Shown in pieces: positions 35,149-43,247 of a stretch of DNA of 64,000 nucleotides. Source of the stretch: Pseudomonadota bacterium (GTDB lineage Bacteria > Pseudomonadota > Gammaproteobacteria > Burkholderiales > Thiobacillaceae); assembly GCA_021847835.1 (NCBI GenBank), contig JAJZPR010000004.1, forward strand, positions 1-64,000, written 5' to 3'. The notes beneath the pieces were generated by a model, which was not told where the DNA came from, ran no database searches, and was given only the letters and a program-made list of their open reading frames with translations. Each line of letters begins with the position of its first letter. Positions within the stretch are counted from its first letter, which is position 1. The position numbers were made by a program, and so were the translations under genes.

Positions 35149-36089
35149 CAGTCAGAAAAACCACTTCCATCGCCTCCGCCAAGGTGTCGCGCGCCAGACC
35201 GGTCATGGCAAGAAAGGCCGTGGCCCAGCCGGGCACCATGCGCGTGGCGGCCATCCAGATGGCCTCGGGGCCGAATGTGACGGCCAATCTGTCGGAAGCC
35301 GAGCGGCTGATCGAGCAGGCGGTCAAGGCCGGGGCGAAGCTGGTGGCCCTGCCCGAATACTTCGCCATCATGGGCATGAAGGATACCGACAAGGTTGCGG
35401 TGCGCGAGGCCGAGGGCAAGGGCCCGGTCCAGAATTTCCTGTCGCGCATGGCGAAGCGTCACGGCATCTGGCTGGTGGGCGGCTCGGTGCCGCTCGAGGC
35501 CTCGACTGCCGACAAGGTGCGCAACAGCTGCCTGGTCTATGACGACAAGGGCAAGCTGGTCGCGCGCTACGACAAGATCCACCTGTTCGGCCTGGACCTC
35601 GGCAATGAGCACTACCGCGAAGAGAAAACCATCGAGCCGGGCGCACGCATCGTGGTCGTGGAAACCCCTTTCGGCCGCATCGGCCTGTCGATCTGCTACG
35701 ACTTGCGCTTCCCCGAGCTTTACCGGGCGATGAAGGACGTGGACATGATCATGGTGCCGTCGGCGTTCACCGCCACCACCGGCAAGGCGCATTTCGAGAC
35801 CCTGGTGCGCGCGCGCGCCATCGAGAACATGGCCTATGTCATCGCCCCGGCGCAGGGCGGCTACCACCTGTCCGGGCGCGAGACCCACGGCGACACCATG
35901 ATCGTCGATCCCTGGGGCGTGGTGCTGGATCGCCTGCCGCGCGGCTCCGGCGTGGTCCTTGCCAACATCAACCCCGCCTACCAGGCCAGCCTCAGGAAGA
36001 GCCTGCCCGCGCACAAGCACCGCATGATCGGCTGCGACAAGCAGCACGTGGAACTCGTGGAGCTTCGCGCCGCGCCCAAGAAGAAATGA
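35145..36089 (+). CDS. carbon-nitrogen hydrolase (nitrilase superfamily)
   Basis: A 314-residue nitrilase-fold amidase. The catalytic triad is Glu71 (ALPEYF), Lys144 ([10 protein letters not shown]) and Cys184 ([14 protein letters not shown]). It resembles the Nit1/Nit2 group, which repairs deaminated glutathione or other omega-amides. The first 31 residues (basic, before [13 protein letters not shown]) are an extension; the chosen ATG overlaps the yhdP stop, but initiation at the later Met is possible. Confidence 0.88.
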   Translation: MTVRKTTSIASAKVSRARPVMARKAVAQPGTMRVAAIQMASGPNVTANLSEAERLIEQAVKAGAKLVALPEYFAIMGMKDTDKVAVREAEGKGPVQNFLSRMAKRHGIWLVGGSVPLEASTADKVRNSCLVYDDKGKLVARYDKIHLFGLDLGNEHYREEKTIEPGARIVVVETPFGRIGLSICYDLRFPELYRAMKDVDMIMVPSAFTATTGKAHFETLVRARAIENMAYVIAPAQGGYHLSGRETHGDTMIVDPWGVVLDRLPRGSGVVLANINPAYQASLRKSLPAHKHRMIGCDKQHVELVELRAAPKKK

Positions 36090-37567
36090 AAGCCATGAAC
36101 CCGAAAGACGCCGCCTCCCCGATTGCAACCAGCGAGCAGTTGTTCCGCGTGGCGCAGGACACCCTGCTTGCGCCCAATGATCTCGATGGCAGCAGCCTTG
36201 CCCCGGTGTTCGGCAAGCTGCTCATGCACGACCTCGACTACGCCGACCTCTATTTCCAGTACAGCCGCTCCGAGGCGTGGACGCTGGAAGAGGGACAGGT
36301 CAAATCCGGCAGCTTCAACATCGACCAGGGCGTGGGCGTGCGCGCAGTAAGCGGCGAAAAAACCGCCTTCGCCTATTCCGACGAAATCAGCCTCGACGCG
36401 CTGGCGCAGGCAGCCGATGCCACCCGCGCCATCGCCAGGAGCGGGGGCGGCAAGTCTTACGCATTGAGCAAAAAGGGCGAAGGCCGCGCGCTGTACCAGC
36501 CCATCGATCCGCTGGCGAGCCTGGAAGATGCGAAGAAAATCGTGCTGCTGGAAAGGCTGGAGTCGATCGCGCGCAAGCTCGATCCGCGCGTGATCCAGGT
36601 CATCGCCAGTCTGGCCTCAGAATATGAAGTGGTTTATGTGGCGCGCTCCGACGGCCATACCGCGGCAGACGTGCGGCCGCTGGTGCGCCTGTCGCTGCAG
36701 GTCATCGCCGAGGAGAACGGCCGCCGCGAGCAGGGCTCGGGCGGCGGCGGCGGCCGCTTCGGCTACGAATATTTCACGGATGAAAAACTGGAAGAGTACG
36801 CGCGCCAGGCCGTGCACCAGGCGACCACCAATCTGGCCGCGCGCCCGGCGCCCGCCGGGGTGATGCCGGTGGTGCTGGGGCCGGGCTGGCCCGGCATCCT
36901 GCTGCACGAGGCGGTGGGTCACGGGCTCGAAGGCGACTTCAACCGCAAGGGCAGTTCCGCGTTCTCCGGCCGCATCGGCGAGCGCGTGGCCTCGCCCGGC
37001 GTCACCGTCATCGACGACGGCACCCTTCCGCTGCGCCGCGGCTCGCTCAACGTGGATGACGAGGGCAACCCCACCCAGCGCACCGTGCTGATCGAGGACG
37101 GCATCCTCACTGGCTACATGCAGGACAGCCTCAACGCGCGCCTCATGGGCGTGCCCGTCACCGGCAACGGGCGGCGCGAATCCTTCGCCCACCTGCCCAT
37201 GCCGCGCATGACCAATACCCTCATGCTCGGCGGCGACCGCGAGCCGGAGGAAATCATCCGCTCGGTGAAGCACGGCCTGTATGCCGTCAACTTTGGCGGT
37301 GGCCAGGTCGACATCACCAGCGGCAAGTTCGTGTTCTCCACCGCCGAGGCCTACATGATCGAGGACGGCAAGGTCGCCTACCCGGTCAAGGGCGCCACGC
37401 TGATCGGCAACGGCCCCGATGCGCTCACCCGCGTGATGATGATCGGCAACGACATGCAGCTCGACTCCGGCGTCGGCACTTGCGGCAAGGAAGGACAGAG
37501 CGTGCCGGTCGGCGTGGGCCAGCCCACGCTGCGCATCGACGGGCTGACGGTAGGCGGCACGGCCTGA
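36086..37567 (+). CDS. tldD: metalloprotease TldD
   Basis: A 493-residue TldD. The zinc motif HEAVGH lies at 274-279, within [14 protein letters not shown]. The C-terminal [20 protein letters not shown] and [13 protein letters not shown] are conserved. It is the catalytic partner of PmbA. The gene overlaps the nitrilase stop by four bases and so belongs to the yhdP-nitrilase-tldD operon. Confidence 0.95.
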   Translation: MKAMNPKDAASPIATSEQLFRVAQDTLLAPNDLDGSSLAPVFGKLLMHDLDYADLYFQYSRSEAWTLEEGQVKSGSFNIDQGVGVRAVSGEKTAFAYSDEISLDALAQAADATRAIARSGGGKSYALSKKGEGRALYQPIDPLASLEDAKKIVLLERLESIARKLDPRVIQVIASLASEYEVVYVARSDGHTAADVRPLVRLSLQVIAEENGRREQGSGGGGGRFGYEYFTDEKLEEYARQAVHQATTNLAARPAPAGVMPVVLGPGWPGILLHEAVGHGLEGDFNRKGSSAFSGRIGERVASPGVTVIDDGTLPLRRGSLNVDDEGNPTQRTVLIEDGILTGYMQDSLNARLMGVPVTGNGRRESFAHLPMPRMTNTLMLGGDREPEEIIRSVKHGLYAVNFGGGQVDITSGKFVFSTAEAYMIEDGKVAYPVKGATLIGNGPDALTRVMMIGNDMQLDSGVGTCGKEGQSVPVGVGQPTLRIDGLTVGGTA

Positions 37568-37600
37568 GCCGCGAGAGGCCGGGGAAGCCGCGGCACGATC

Positions 37601-38746
37601 ATGCAAGGCGGTCAGCCCATGTTCGAGCACGAAGACAGGCTGGGGCCGCTCAACCTGAATGTCGCGCTGCGCGACAAGATCGGTTCCATCCATGCCGCGC
37701 TGAGCGAGCGCTTCCCCTTCATTCGCCGCATTGCCGCCGCCGTATACGATCCGGCAACGGATACCTTGAAGACATTTCTTTACGTTGGCGAGGACAAAAC
37801 CCCGCTGGCGCATTATTCGGCCAGGCTTTCCGAGACGGCTTCGCTGCGCGAGATCCTTGAAAAGGGCCGGCCGAGAGTGGTGAACGAGCTTTCCGTGTTC
37901 GCGGCCGGCACGCATGAGCACACCCGCCGCATCGCCGAACAGGGTTATCAGTCCAGCTACACCATGCCCATGTACCACGAAGGACGGCTGTTCGGTTTCC
38001 TGTTCTTCAATTCCTACGATCCGGACAGTTTCGGCGAGGAAGTGCTGCGCCAGATCGATCCGTTCGGGCACCTCATCGCGCTGACCATCATCAGCGATCT
38101 GGTTGCCATGCACATCCTGCTGGCGACGGTGAAAACCGCGCGCGACCTGGTGCATGCGCGTGACGGCGAGACCGGTGCGCACCTCGACCGCATGTCGCGC
38201 TTCGCCCGCGTCATTGCCCTGGGCGTCGCCGGCAAATATGGCCTGAGCGACGAATACATCGAAAAGATTTTCATTTTCTCGCCGCTGCACGACATCGGCA
38301 AAATCGCCATCCCCGACCGTGTCCTGCTGAAGCCGGGCAGGCTCGATCCCGAAGAACAGGCCTTGATGCGCACGCACACGCTGCGCGGGCGCGAGATCAT
38401 CGATCGCATGCTGCAGCATTTCGACCTCGCACAGATGCAGGGCAACGACATTCTGCGCAACATCGCCCTGTTCCATCACGAAGCCGTGGACGGCAGCGGC
38501 TATCCCGAGGGGCGCGCGGGCGAAGCCATCCCGATCGAGGCGCGCATCGTGGCGGTGGCGGACATCTTCGATGCGCTCACCAGCCGCCGCCCCTACAAGC
38601 CGGCCTGGAGCAACGACGAAGCCTTCGCGCTGCTGCGCAAGCTGTCCGGAACCAAGCTGGATTCGGGCTGCGTGGAGGCGCTCATCGACAGCCGCGGCGA
38701 GGTGGAGGAAATCCAGCAGCGCTTCCAGGAAAACACCGTCGGCTGA
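37601..38746 (+). CDS. GAF/HD-GYP domain phosphodiesterase
   Basis: A 381-residue soluble protein. An N-terminal GAF-like sensor (about 20-165) precedes a complete HD-GYP domain with HDIGK at 230-234, HHE at 292-294 and GYPEG at 300-304. HD-GYP enzymes hydrolyse c-di-GMP. It opposes cyclase activity such as that of the GGDEF-EAL protein at 17564-19594. A second Met at residue 7 (37619) is an alternative start. The stop overlaps the transporter start by one base. Confidence 0.88.
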   Translation: MQGGQPMFEHEDRLGPLNLNVALRDKIGSIHAALSERFPFIRRIAAAVYDPATDTLKTFLYVGEDKTPLAHYSARLSETASLREILEKGRPRVVNELSVFAAGTHEHTRRIAEQGYQSSYTMPMYHEGRLFGFLFFNSYDPDSFGEEVLRQIDPFGHLIALTIISDLVAMHILLATVKTARDLVHARDGETGAHLDRMSRFARVIALGVAGKYGLSDEYIEKIFIFSPLHDIGKIAIPDRVLLKPGRLDPEEQALMRTHTLRGREIIDRMLQHFDLAQMQGNDILRNIALFHHEAVDGSGYPEGRAGEAIPIEARIVAVADIFDALTSRRPYKPAWSNDEAFALLRKLSGTKLDSGCVEALIDSRGEVEEIQQRFQENTVG

Positions 38747-40080
38747 TGCAGTCCGCACAGCGCAGGGCGATTGCAACCGGGGCTGGCGCGCTCAATCGCG
38801 GCGTGAAGAAGCGCGAGGTGTGGGCGTGGGCAATGTACGACTTCGCCAATTCCGGCTACACCACGGTCGTCATCACCGCGGTCTACAACGCCTACTTCGT
38901 GGCAGTGATCGCCGGCAACGCGGCCTGGGCGAGCTTCGCCTGGAGCGCGGCGCTGGCCGTGTCCTATGCCGCCATCATGCTGAGCGGACCGCTGCTGGGC
39001 GCCTATGCCGACCTGCACGGCGCCAAGAAAAAACTCCTGCTGCTTTCGACCATTGGCTGCGTGGCCGGCACCGCGTCGCTGGCCTGGGCTTCCCCCGGGC
39101 AGGTGGTGCTGGCCATGGCGCTGATCGCGCTTTCCAACTTCTTTTTCGGCACCGGCGAGAACCTGATTGCCGCCTTCCTGCCCGAGCTTGCGCGCAGCCG
39201 CGCCTTGGGCAAGGTTTCCGGCTGGGGCTGGGGCCTGGGCTACGTCGGCGGCCTGCTGGTATTGGCCATTGCACTGGCCTACGTTGACCATGTGCAGTCG
39301 GGCGGCGGCAGTGCGCAGGATTTCGTGCCCGGCGTGCTGTTCATCACCGCCGTGCTGTTTGCATTAAGCGCCTTGCCGACCTTTTTGTTGTTGAAGGAGC
39401 GCGCCCTGCCCAGGGGTGAGGCTGCGGGTTTCGCACGCGATGCTTTCCGCAGGGTGGCAGACAGTCTGGCCCATGCGCGGCAGTCCCGCGACCTATTCCG
39501 TTTTCTCGTTTGCATCGTGTTCTACCAGGCCGGCATCCAGGCGGTGATCGCGCTGGCCGCCATCTACGCGCAGCAGGCCATGGGTTTCGATACCCGGCAA
39601 ACCATACAACTGATCCTGGTGGTCAACATCACCGCGGCCGTCGGCGCGTTCGGCTTCGGTTATGTGCAGGACCGCATCGGCCACAAGCGCGCGGTGGGCG
39701 TCACTCTTCTGGGCTGGCTGGCCATGGTGGCGCTGGCCTACAGCGCCGTCGAGCCCGGACGGTTCTGGCTGGCCGCGAATGTGGCCGGGCTGTGCCTGGG
39801 GGCTTCGCAGTCGGCGGGCCGCGCTTTCATCGCCTATCTCAGTCCCGCTGCGCATCGCGCCGAGTTCTTCGGCCTGTGGGGGCTGGCGGTGAAACTGTCT
39901 TCCATCCTCGGTCCCATGACCTACGGCGCCGCGGCCTGGGCCAGCGGCGGCAATCACCGCCTGGCCATGCTGTTCACCGGGGTGTATTTCCTGATTGGTT
40001 TGGTGGTGCTGCTGGGCGTCGATGTGCGGCGTGGCAGACGGGCCGCGCTGCGAAGCAAAGGCCGGGCGCTCAGTACTTGA
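38746..40080 (+). CDS. UMF1-family MFS transporter
   Basis: A 444-residue major facilitator protein with about twelve helices. It opens with the UMF1 signature VWAWAMYDFANSGYTTVV and has GWGLGYVGGLL and the SPAAHRAEFFGLWGLAVKLS segment. Relatives include the yeast vacuolar Atg22 protein; bacterial substrates are mostly unknown. It is coupled to the HD-GYP gene (TGATG). Its 3' end overlaps the convergent cytochrome gene by 11 bases. Confidence 0.85.
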   Translation: MQSAQRRAIATGAGALNRGVKKREVWAWAMYDFANSGYTTVVITAVYNAYFVAVIAGNAAWASFAWSAALAVSYAAIMLSGPLLGAYADLHGAKKKLLLLSTIGCVAGTASLAWASPGQVVLAMALIALSNFFFGTGENLIAAFLPELARSRALGKVSGWGWGLGYVGGLLVLAIALAYVDHVQSGGGSAQDFVPGVLFITAVLFALSALPTFLLLKERALPRGEAAGFARDAFRRVADSLAHARQSRDLFRFLVCIVFYQAGIQAVIALAAIYAQQAMGFDTRQTIQLILVVNITAAVGAFGFGYVQDRIGHKRAVGVTLLGWLAMVALAYSAVEPGRFWLAANVAGLCLGASQSAGRAFIAYLSPAAHRAEFFGLWGLAVKLSSILGPMTYGAAAWASGGNHRLAMLFTGVYFLIGLVVLLGVDVRRGRRAALRSKGRALST

Positions 40081-40540
40081 CCTTCATTTTCGCCAGCTCC
40101 TCCTTGGTTACCCCGGGCATGTCGCCCTTGGCGTCCCAGCGCTTGTGGGTCCAGGCATCTTCACCCACCCAGGCCTTGAAGAGCGTGAAGTTTCGCTGGC
40201 GCTCTTCGTCGTTCGTCCCCAAATGCTGGTACATGTTGCCCGGCTTGCCGTCCTTGGTGTTCCTGCCATCGTCCAGCCGGCGCATGATGGCGCCGGTATC
40301 CGGCCAGCCGACGAAAAAGATCAGGTCCGCGTAGCTGTCCATGCGCGGGCCTTTCATCAGTTTCTTGTACATGTCCTGATTTTCCAGGAAATCGCCCAGG
40401 TAGGGCGAGCCGGCGCCGTGGCAGGCTGCGCACCTGGCTTCCCACAGCGGCCGGATGTCCTTGCGGTAGGTGACCTCGCCGGCGAGGGCATGCGCGGCGA
40501 AAAACATGAATAGCGTGGCGGCGATGACCGTTTTGTGCAT
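40070..40540 (-). CDS. periplasmic c-type cytochrome
   Basis: A 156-residue protein with a signal peptide (residues 1-20) and one heme-binding CAACH motif (Cys37-His41) in RPLWEARCAACHGAGSPYLG. Methionines in the C-terminal half may supply the sixth ligand. It resembles small monoheme cytochromes that receive electrons in the periplasm. The partner is not evident. Its start lies about 75 bases from an IscR-like site shared with the ankyrin gene. Confidence 0.82.
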   Translation of the reverse strand: MHKTVIAATLFMFFAAHALAGEVTYRKDIRPLWEARCAACHGAGSPYLGDFLENQDMYKKLMKGPRMDSYADLIFFVGWPDTGAIMRRLDDGRNTKDGKPGNMYQHLGTNDEERQRNFTLFKAWVGEDAWTHKRWDAKGDMPGVTKEELAKMKVKY

Positions 40541-40614
40541 TTTGATCCTCTGGTGAGTTGGCTTTTTTGTGCCCTGACGGCATGCTTCTCAGTTTAGTGC
40601 TTGCGCGGGATTTC

Positions 40615-40639
40615 ATACCCGACTAAAATACTCGGGTAA
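40615..40639. promoter_or_regulatory. IscR type-1-like binding site
   Basis: A 25-base element ATACCCGACTAAAAT followed by ACTCGGGTAA. It matches the type-1 IscR consensus (ATAnYYGACT-5-AGTC-nnnTAT) with one change in the right core and one at the end. The arms TACCCGA / TCGGGTA are perfect. It lies 29 bases before the ankyrin ATG, between it and the divergent cytochrome gene. The ankyrin-CDGSH pair would be controlled by Fe-S status. Confidence 0.65.
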
Positions 40640-40667
40640 TTTTGGCTGCCGTCCCAAGGAGAATTCC

Positions 40668-41252
40668 ATGACCCAACAACTGATCGAAGCCGTCAATGCC
40701 GGCGATGTCGCCCGCGCGAGCCAATTGCTCGGCGAAGGCGCGGACGTCAATGCCCGTGACGCCTATGGCGCCACGGCGCTGATGAATGCAGCGCACAGCG
40801 GCAACCTGGAAATGGTGGAAACCCTGCTGGCCGCCGGTGCGGAAGTGGACGCCAGGGATGAGCTGGGCTGGACCGCGCTGATGAAAGCCTGCTTCAACGC
40901 CGATCTGGATCGCGGCTTCCCGGACATCGTCCAGCGCCTGATCGCTGCCGGCGCCGATCCCAACGTGAAGATCACCTATGGCATCCGTCCCCTGATGCTG
41001 GCCGCGGGCTACGGCGAGGCCGGCGTCTGCCAGGCACTGCTCGCCGGCGGCGCCGACGTGCTGGCCAGGAACGACGGCGACCTCACCGCGCTGATGATGG
41101 TGAAGGACAAGTTCTATGTCGAAGTCATCAACATCCTGCACGAAGCCGAGCGCGAAGCCGGCGTGGGCGAGGGCAGCTGCTCGACCAAGAACGCGCCGGG
41201 CTCGAACGTGGTCACCTTTCTCAAGCCCCAGGTGCGCAATCCCGATCATTGA
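40668..41252 (+). CDS. ankyrin-repeat protein
   Basis: A 194-residue soluble protein of four to five ankyrin repeats (GATALMNAAHSGNLEMVETL, then GWTALMKACFNADLDRG, and GIRPLMLAAGYGEAGVCQ). The tail VGEGSCSTKNAPGSNVV lies outside the repeats. Such repeats mediate protein binding; the partner is unknown. The ribosome binding site is AAGGAG. The next gene, 18 bases on, encodes a CDGSH iron-sulfur protein, so the two probably form an operon under the IscR-like site. Confidence 0.85.
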   Translation: MTQQLIEAVNAGDVARASQLLGEGADVNARDAYGATALMNAAHSGNLEMVETLLAAGAEVDARDELGWTALMKACFNADLDRGFPDIVQRLIAAGADPNVKITYGIRPLMLAAGYGEAGVCQALLAGGADVLARNDGDLTALMMVKDKFYVEVINILHEAEREAGVGEGSCSTKNAPGSNVVTFLKPQVRNPDH

Positions 41253-41270
41253 CAACAAGCAGGAGAAACC

Positions 41271-41507
41271 GTGGAAGATCCCGTCATCGCGCAAAAAGCC
41301 CCCTACGAACTGGAACTGGAGCCCGGCACCTATTACTGGTGTTCCTGCGGCCGTTCCAAGAACCAGCCCTTCTGCGACGGCTCGCACGAAGGCACCGGCT
41401 TCGAGCCCAAGGAGTTCGTCATCGCGGAAAAGCAGACCGTGTACCTGTGCGGCTGCAAGTGGACGGCGGACGCGCCCTTCTGCGACGGCGCGCACGAGAA
41501 CCTTTGA
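41271..41507 (+). CDS. double CDGSH iron-sulfur protein
   Basis: A 78-residue protein with two CDGSH-type [2Fe-2S] sites of three Cys and one His: Cys24, Cys26, Cys35, His39 (CSCGRSKNQPFCDGSH) and Cys60, Cys62, Cys71, His75 (CGCKWTADAPFCDGAH). It resembles the small bacterial mitoNEET-like proteins involved in redox or cluster transfer. It starts with GTG after AGGAG. Confidence 0.9.
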   Translation: MEDPVIAQKAPYELELEPGTYYWCSCGRSKNQPFCDGSHEGTGFEPKEFVIAEKQTVYLCGCKWTADAPFCDGAHENL

Positions 41508-41559
41508 CTGTCAAACCGACAGGTTGTTTGCAGCGGGCGCGTCTGATAGCATTCAAGTC

Positions 41560-41628
41560 ATGAACAAACTGTTTTCCGGCTTTTTTTATTTCCTTTTTCC
41601 CACGCTTCCGGCGGTCGGGAGGGAATGA
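41560..41628 (+). CDS. phenylalanine-rich leader peptide of aroG
   Basis: A 22-residue ORF reading MNKLFSGFFYFLFPTLPAVG then RE and stop. Five of residues 5-13 are Phe and one is Tyr. It ends 21 bases before a terminator hairpin that precedes aroG, the arrangement of an amino-acid attenuator leader such as pheL. The ORF is too short to be found by length alone; Phe enrichment and position are the evidence. No strong ribosome binding site is visible. Confidence 0.7.
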   Translation: MNKLFSGFFYFLFPTLPAVGRE

Positions 41629-41682
41629 CGCAAGCAGGATAAGCCCTTCAAAAGACCGCCGGATGAGGCGGTCTTTTGTTTT
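41608..41682 (+). promoter_or_regulatory. transcription attenuator of aroG
   Basis: Bases 41608-41616 (CCGGCGGTC), inside the leader ORF, are perfectly complementary to 41654-41662 (GACCGCCGG), giving an antiterminator. The second segment is also the left arm of the terminator (41650-41660 with 41667-41677), followed by a U-rich run. The two structures are mutually exclusive. Ribosome stalling at the Phe codons upstream would expose the antiterminator. I do not see a strong 1:2 protector stem. Confidence 0.7.
41650..41682 (+). terminator. intrinsic terminator in the aroG leader
   Basis: An 11-bp perfect stem AAAAGACCGCC / GGCGGTCTTTT with a GGATGA loop is followed by GTTTTATAA. It stands between the leader peptide and the aroG start, so it acts within the transcript rather than after a gene. 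Confidence 0.85.
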
Positions 41683-41695
41683 ATAAGGACAAAAA

Positions 41696-42772
41696 ATGAC
41701 GCACTACAGAACCGACGACACCCGCATCGAGCAGGTAGGCGAGCTGATCACGCCCATGCAGCTCATGGCCGACCTGCCGGCCAGCGACAAGGTGACGGAA
41801 ACCGTGTATGGCGCGCGCAACCAGATCCACGACGTGCTGCGCGGAGCGGACGACCGGCTGGTGGTCGTCGTCGGCCCCTGTTCCATCCACGATCCCGAGG
41901 CGGCGATGGAATACGCGGCCGGCCTGAAGAAGCTGGCGGACGAGCTGCAGCACGATCTCGTCATCGTCATGCGCGTGTATTTCGAAAAGCCGCGCACCAC
42001 GGTGGGCTGGAAAGGCCTCATCAACGACCCGCACCTGAACGAGAGCTTCGACATCAACGCAGGCCTGCATCTGGCGCGCAAAATCCTGCTCGACATCAAC
42101 GAGCTCGGGCTGCCGGCCGCGACCGAATTCCTCGACCTGGTCTCGCCGCAGTACATCGCCGACCTGGTGGCCTGGGGGGCCATCGGTGCGCGCACCACCG
42201 AGTCTCAGTCGCACCGGCAGCTGGCCTCCGGCACCTCCTGCCCCATCGGCTTCAAGAACGGCACCGACGGCAACCTGAAAATTGCCGTGGACGCGATCAA
42301 GGCGGCGGCCGCGCGCCACCATTTCATTTCCATCACCAAGTCCGGCCATGTCGCGGTGTTCAAGACCGCGGGCAACGAGGACTGTCATGTCATCCTGCGC
42401 GGCGGCAAGCAGCCCAATTACGCTGCTGCCAGCGTGGAAGCGGCGTGCGGGGAGCTGGCCGCCGCCGGCCTGCGCCAGCAGGTGATGATCGACCTTTCGC
42501 ACGCCAATTCCAGCAAGCAGTACGACAGGCAGCTCGAAGTGGGGCAGGACGTGGCGAACCAGATTGCCGGGGGCGAACATCGCATCATGGGCGTCATGAT
42601 CGAGTCCCATCTCAAGCCCGGGCGCCAGGATCATTGCCCCGATCGCGCGCTGGAATACGGCGTTTCCATCACCGATGCCTGCATCGGCTGGGACGACACC
42701 GTGCCGCTCCTGCGCGAACTCGCGGGCGCGGTGCGCACTCGTCGCCTGAAAGAGCCGCTGGACGATCAGTAA
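41696..42772 (+). CDS. aroG: 3-deoxy-7-phosphoheptulonate synthase
   Basis: A 358-residue class I DAHP synthase of the AroF/G/H type. VVVGPCSIHDPEAAMEYA, MRVYFEKPRTTVGWKGLIND and GARTTESQSHRQLASG are the conserved active-site segments. It condenses PEP and erythrose 4-phosphate in the first shikimate step. The Phe-rich leader suggests the phenylalanine-regulated isozyme, hence the symbol. The ribosome binding site is TAAGGA. A repeat separates it from the downstream SRP RNA. Confidence 0.92.
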   Translation: MTHYRTDDTRIEQVGELITPMQLMADLPASDKVTETVYGARNQIHDVLRGADDRLVVVVGPCSIHDPEAAMEYAAGLKKLADELQHDLVIVMRVYFEKPRTTVGWKGLINDPHLNESFDINAGLHLARKILLDINELGLPAATEFLDLVSPQYIADLVAWGAIGARTTESQSHRQLASGTSCPIGFKNGTDGNLKIAVDAIKAAAARHHFISITKSGHVAVFKTAGNEDCHVILRGGKQPNYAAASVEAACGELAAAGLRQQVMIDLSHANSSKQYDRQLEVGQDVANQIAGGEHRIMGVMIESHLKPGRQDHCPDRALEYGVSITDACIGWDDTVPLLRELAGAVRTRRLKEPLDDQ

Positions 42773-42788
42773 ACCTGTAAAAATCGTT

Positions 42789-42931
42789 CAACGCAGAGGC
42801 GCAGAGACGCAGAGAAACCCCAAAGCAATTACAGGGAGGTATGAGAGGATACAGGGAGGAACAGGGAATTACTCCCTCACCTCCCTTAACCTCTTTGCGA
42901 TTGAGTTTTTCTCTGCGTCTCTGCGTTCAAG
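42789..42931. repeat. octamer inverted repeat with nested inner arms
   Basis: The outer arms are ACGCAGAGGCGCAGAGACGC plus AGAGAAAC (42790-42817) and the complementary TTTTCTCTGCGTCTCTGCGT (about 42907-42927). The unit is CGCAGAGA. Inside lie ACAGGGAGG-type repeats facing ACTCCCTCACCTCCC. It occupies the aroG-ffs gap. Confidence 0.85.
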
Positions 42932-42994
42932 GTTTTTGAATTTGCTTTTCGGGTTTGAATGCCGTTTACGGAATTAAAGCGGTAAAATGTCGCT

Positions 42995-43090
42995 GGCGGG
43001 CCTCCCCGCATGGCAGCCCCGTGAACCTGGTCAGGTCCGGAAGGAAGCAGCCACAGCGGATCGTTACCAGTGCCGGGGTCAAGGCTCGCC
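42995..43090 (+). ncRNA. ffs: 4.5S signal recognition particle RNA
   Basis: About 96 bases. It contains the invariant SRP domain IV core GGTCAGGTCCGGAAGGAAGC AGCC with its GGAAG apical tetraloop region and symmetric internal loop. The ends GGCGGGCC and GGCTCGCC pair. It forms the SRP with Ffh for co-translational membrane targeting. The location just upstream of dnaX is common in betaproteobacteria. Exact ends are set by pairing, not by promoter or terminator evidence. Confidence 0.95.
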
Positions 43091-43096
43091 ACTAAT

Positions 43097-43247
43097 TCCA
43101 GGATTCAGGGATCAGGATTCAGGGAAGACTGAAACTACTTGCATCGAGTCCTTAAATGTTAACTATGCCTTTCCTGACCCCTGACCCCTGACCCCTGACC
43201 CCTGACCCCTGACCCCTGACCCCTGACCCCTGACCCCTGACCCCCCT
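43097..43247. repeat. heptamer inverted repeat with ten-copy CTGACCC array
   Basis: The left arm (about 43101-43126) is degenerate heptamers CAGGATT, CAGGGAT, CAGGATT, CAGGGAA. After about 47 unique bases the right arm holds ten perfect CTGACCC heptamers (43174-43243), then CCCT directly before the dnaX ATG. The architecture and copy number match the array upstream of hslR, although the unit sequence differs. No Shine-Dalgarno sequence remains for dnaX. Confidence 0.92.

Noticed and set aside
36086-37567. Second pmbA-like gene rather than tldD
   Set aside because: The HEAVGH zinc motif is present, which PmbA lacks, so this is TldD.
43174-43243. Possible CRISPR array at dnaX
   Set aside because: Perfect tandem heptamers without spacers; a simple repeat, not a CRISPR.
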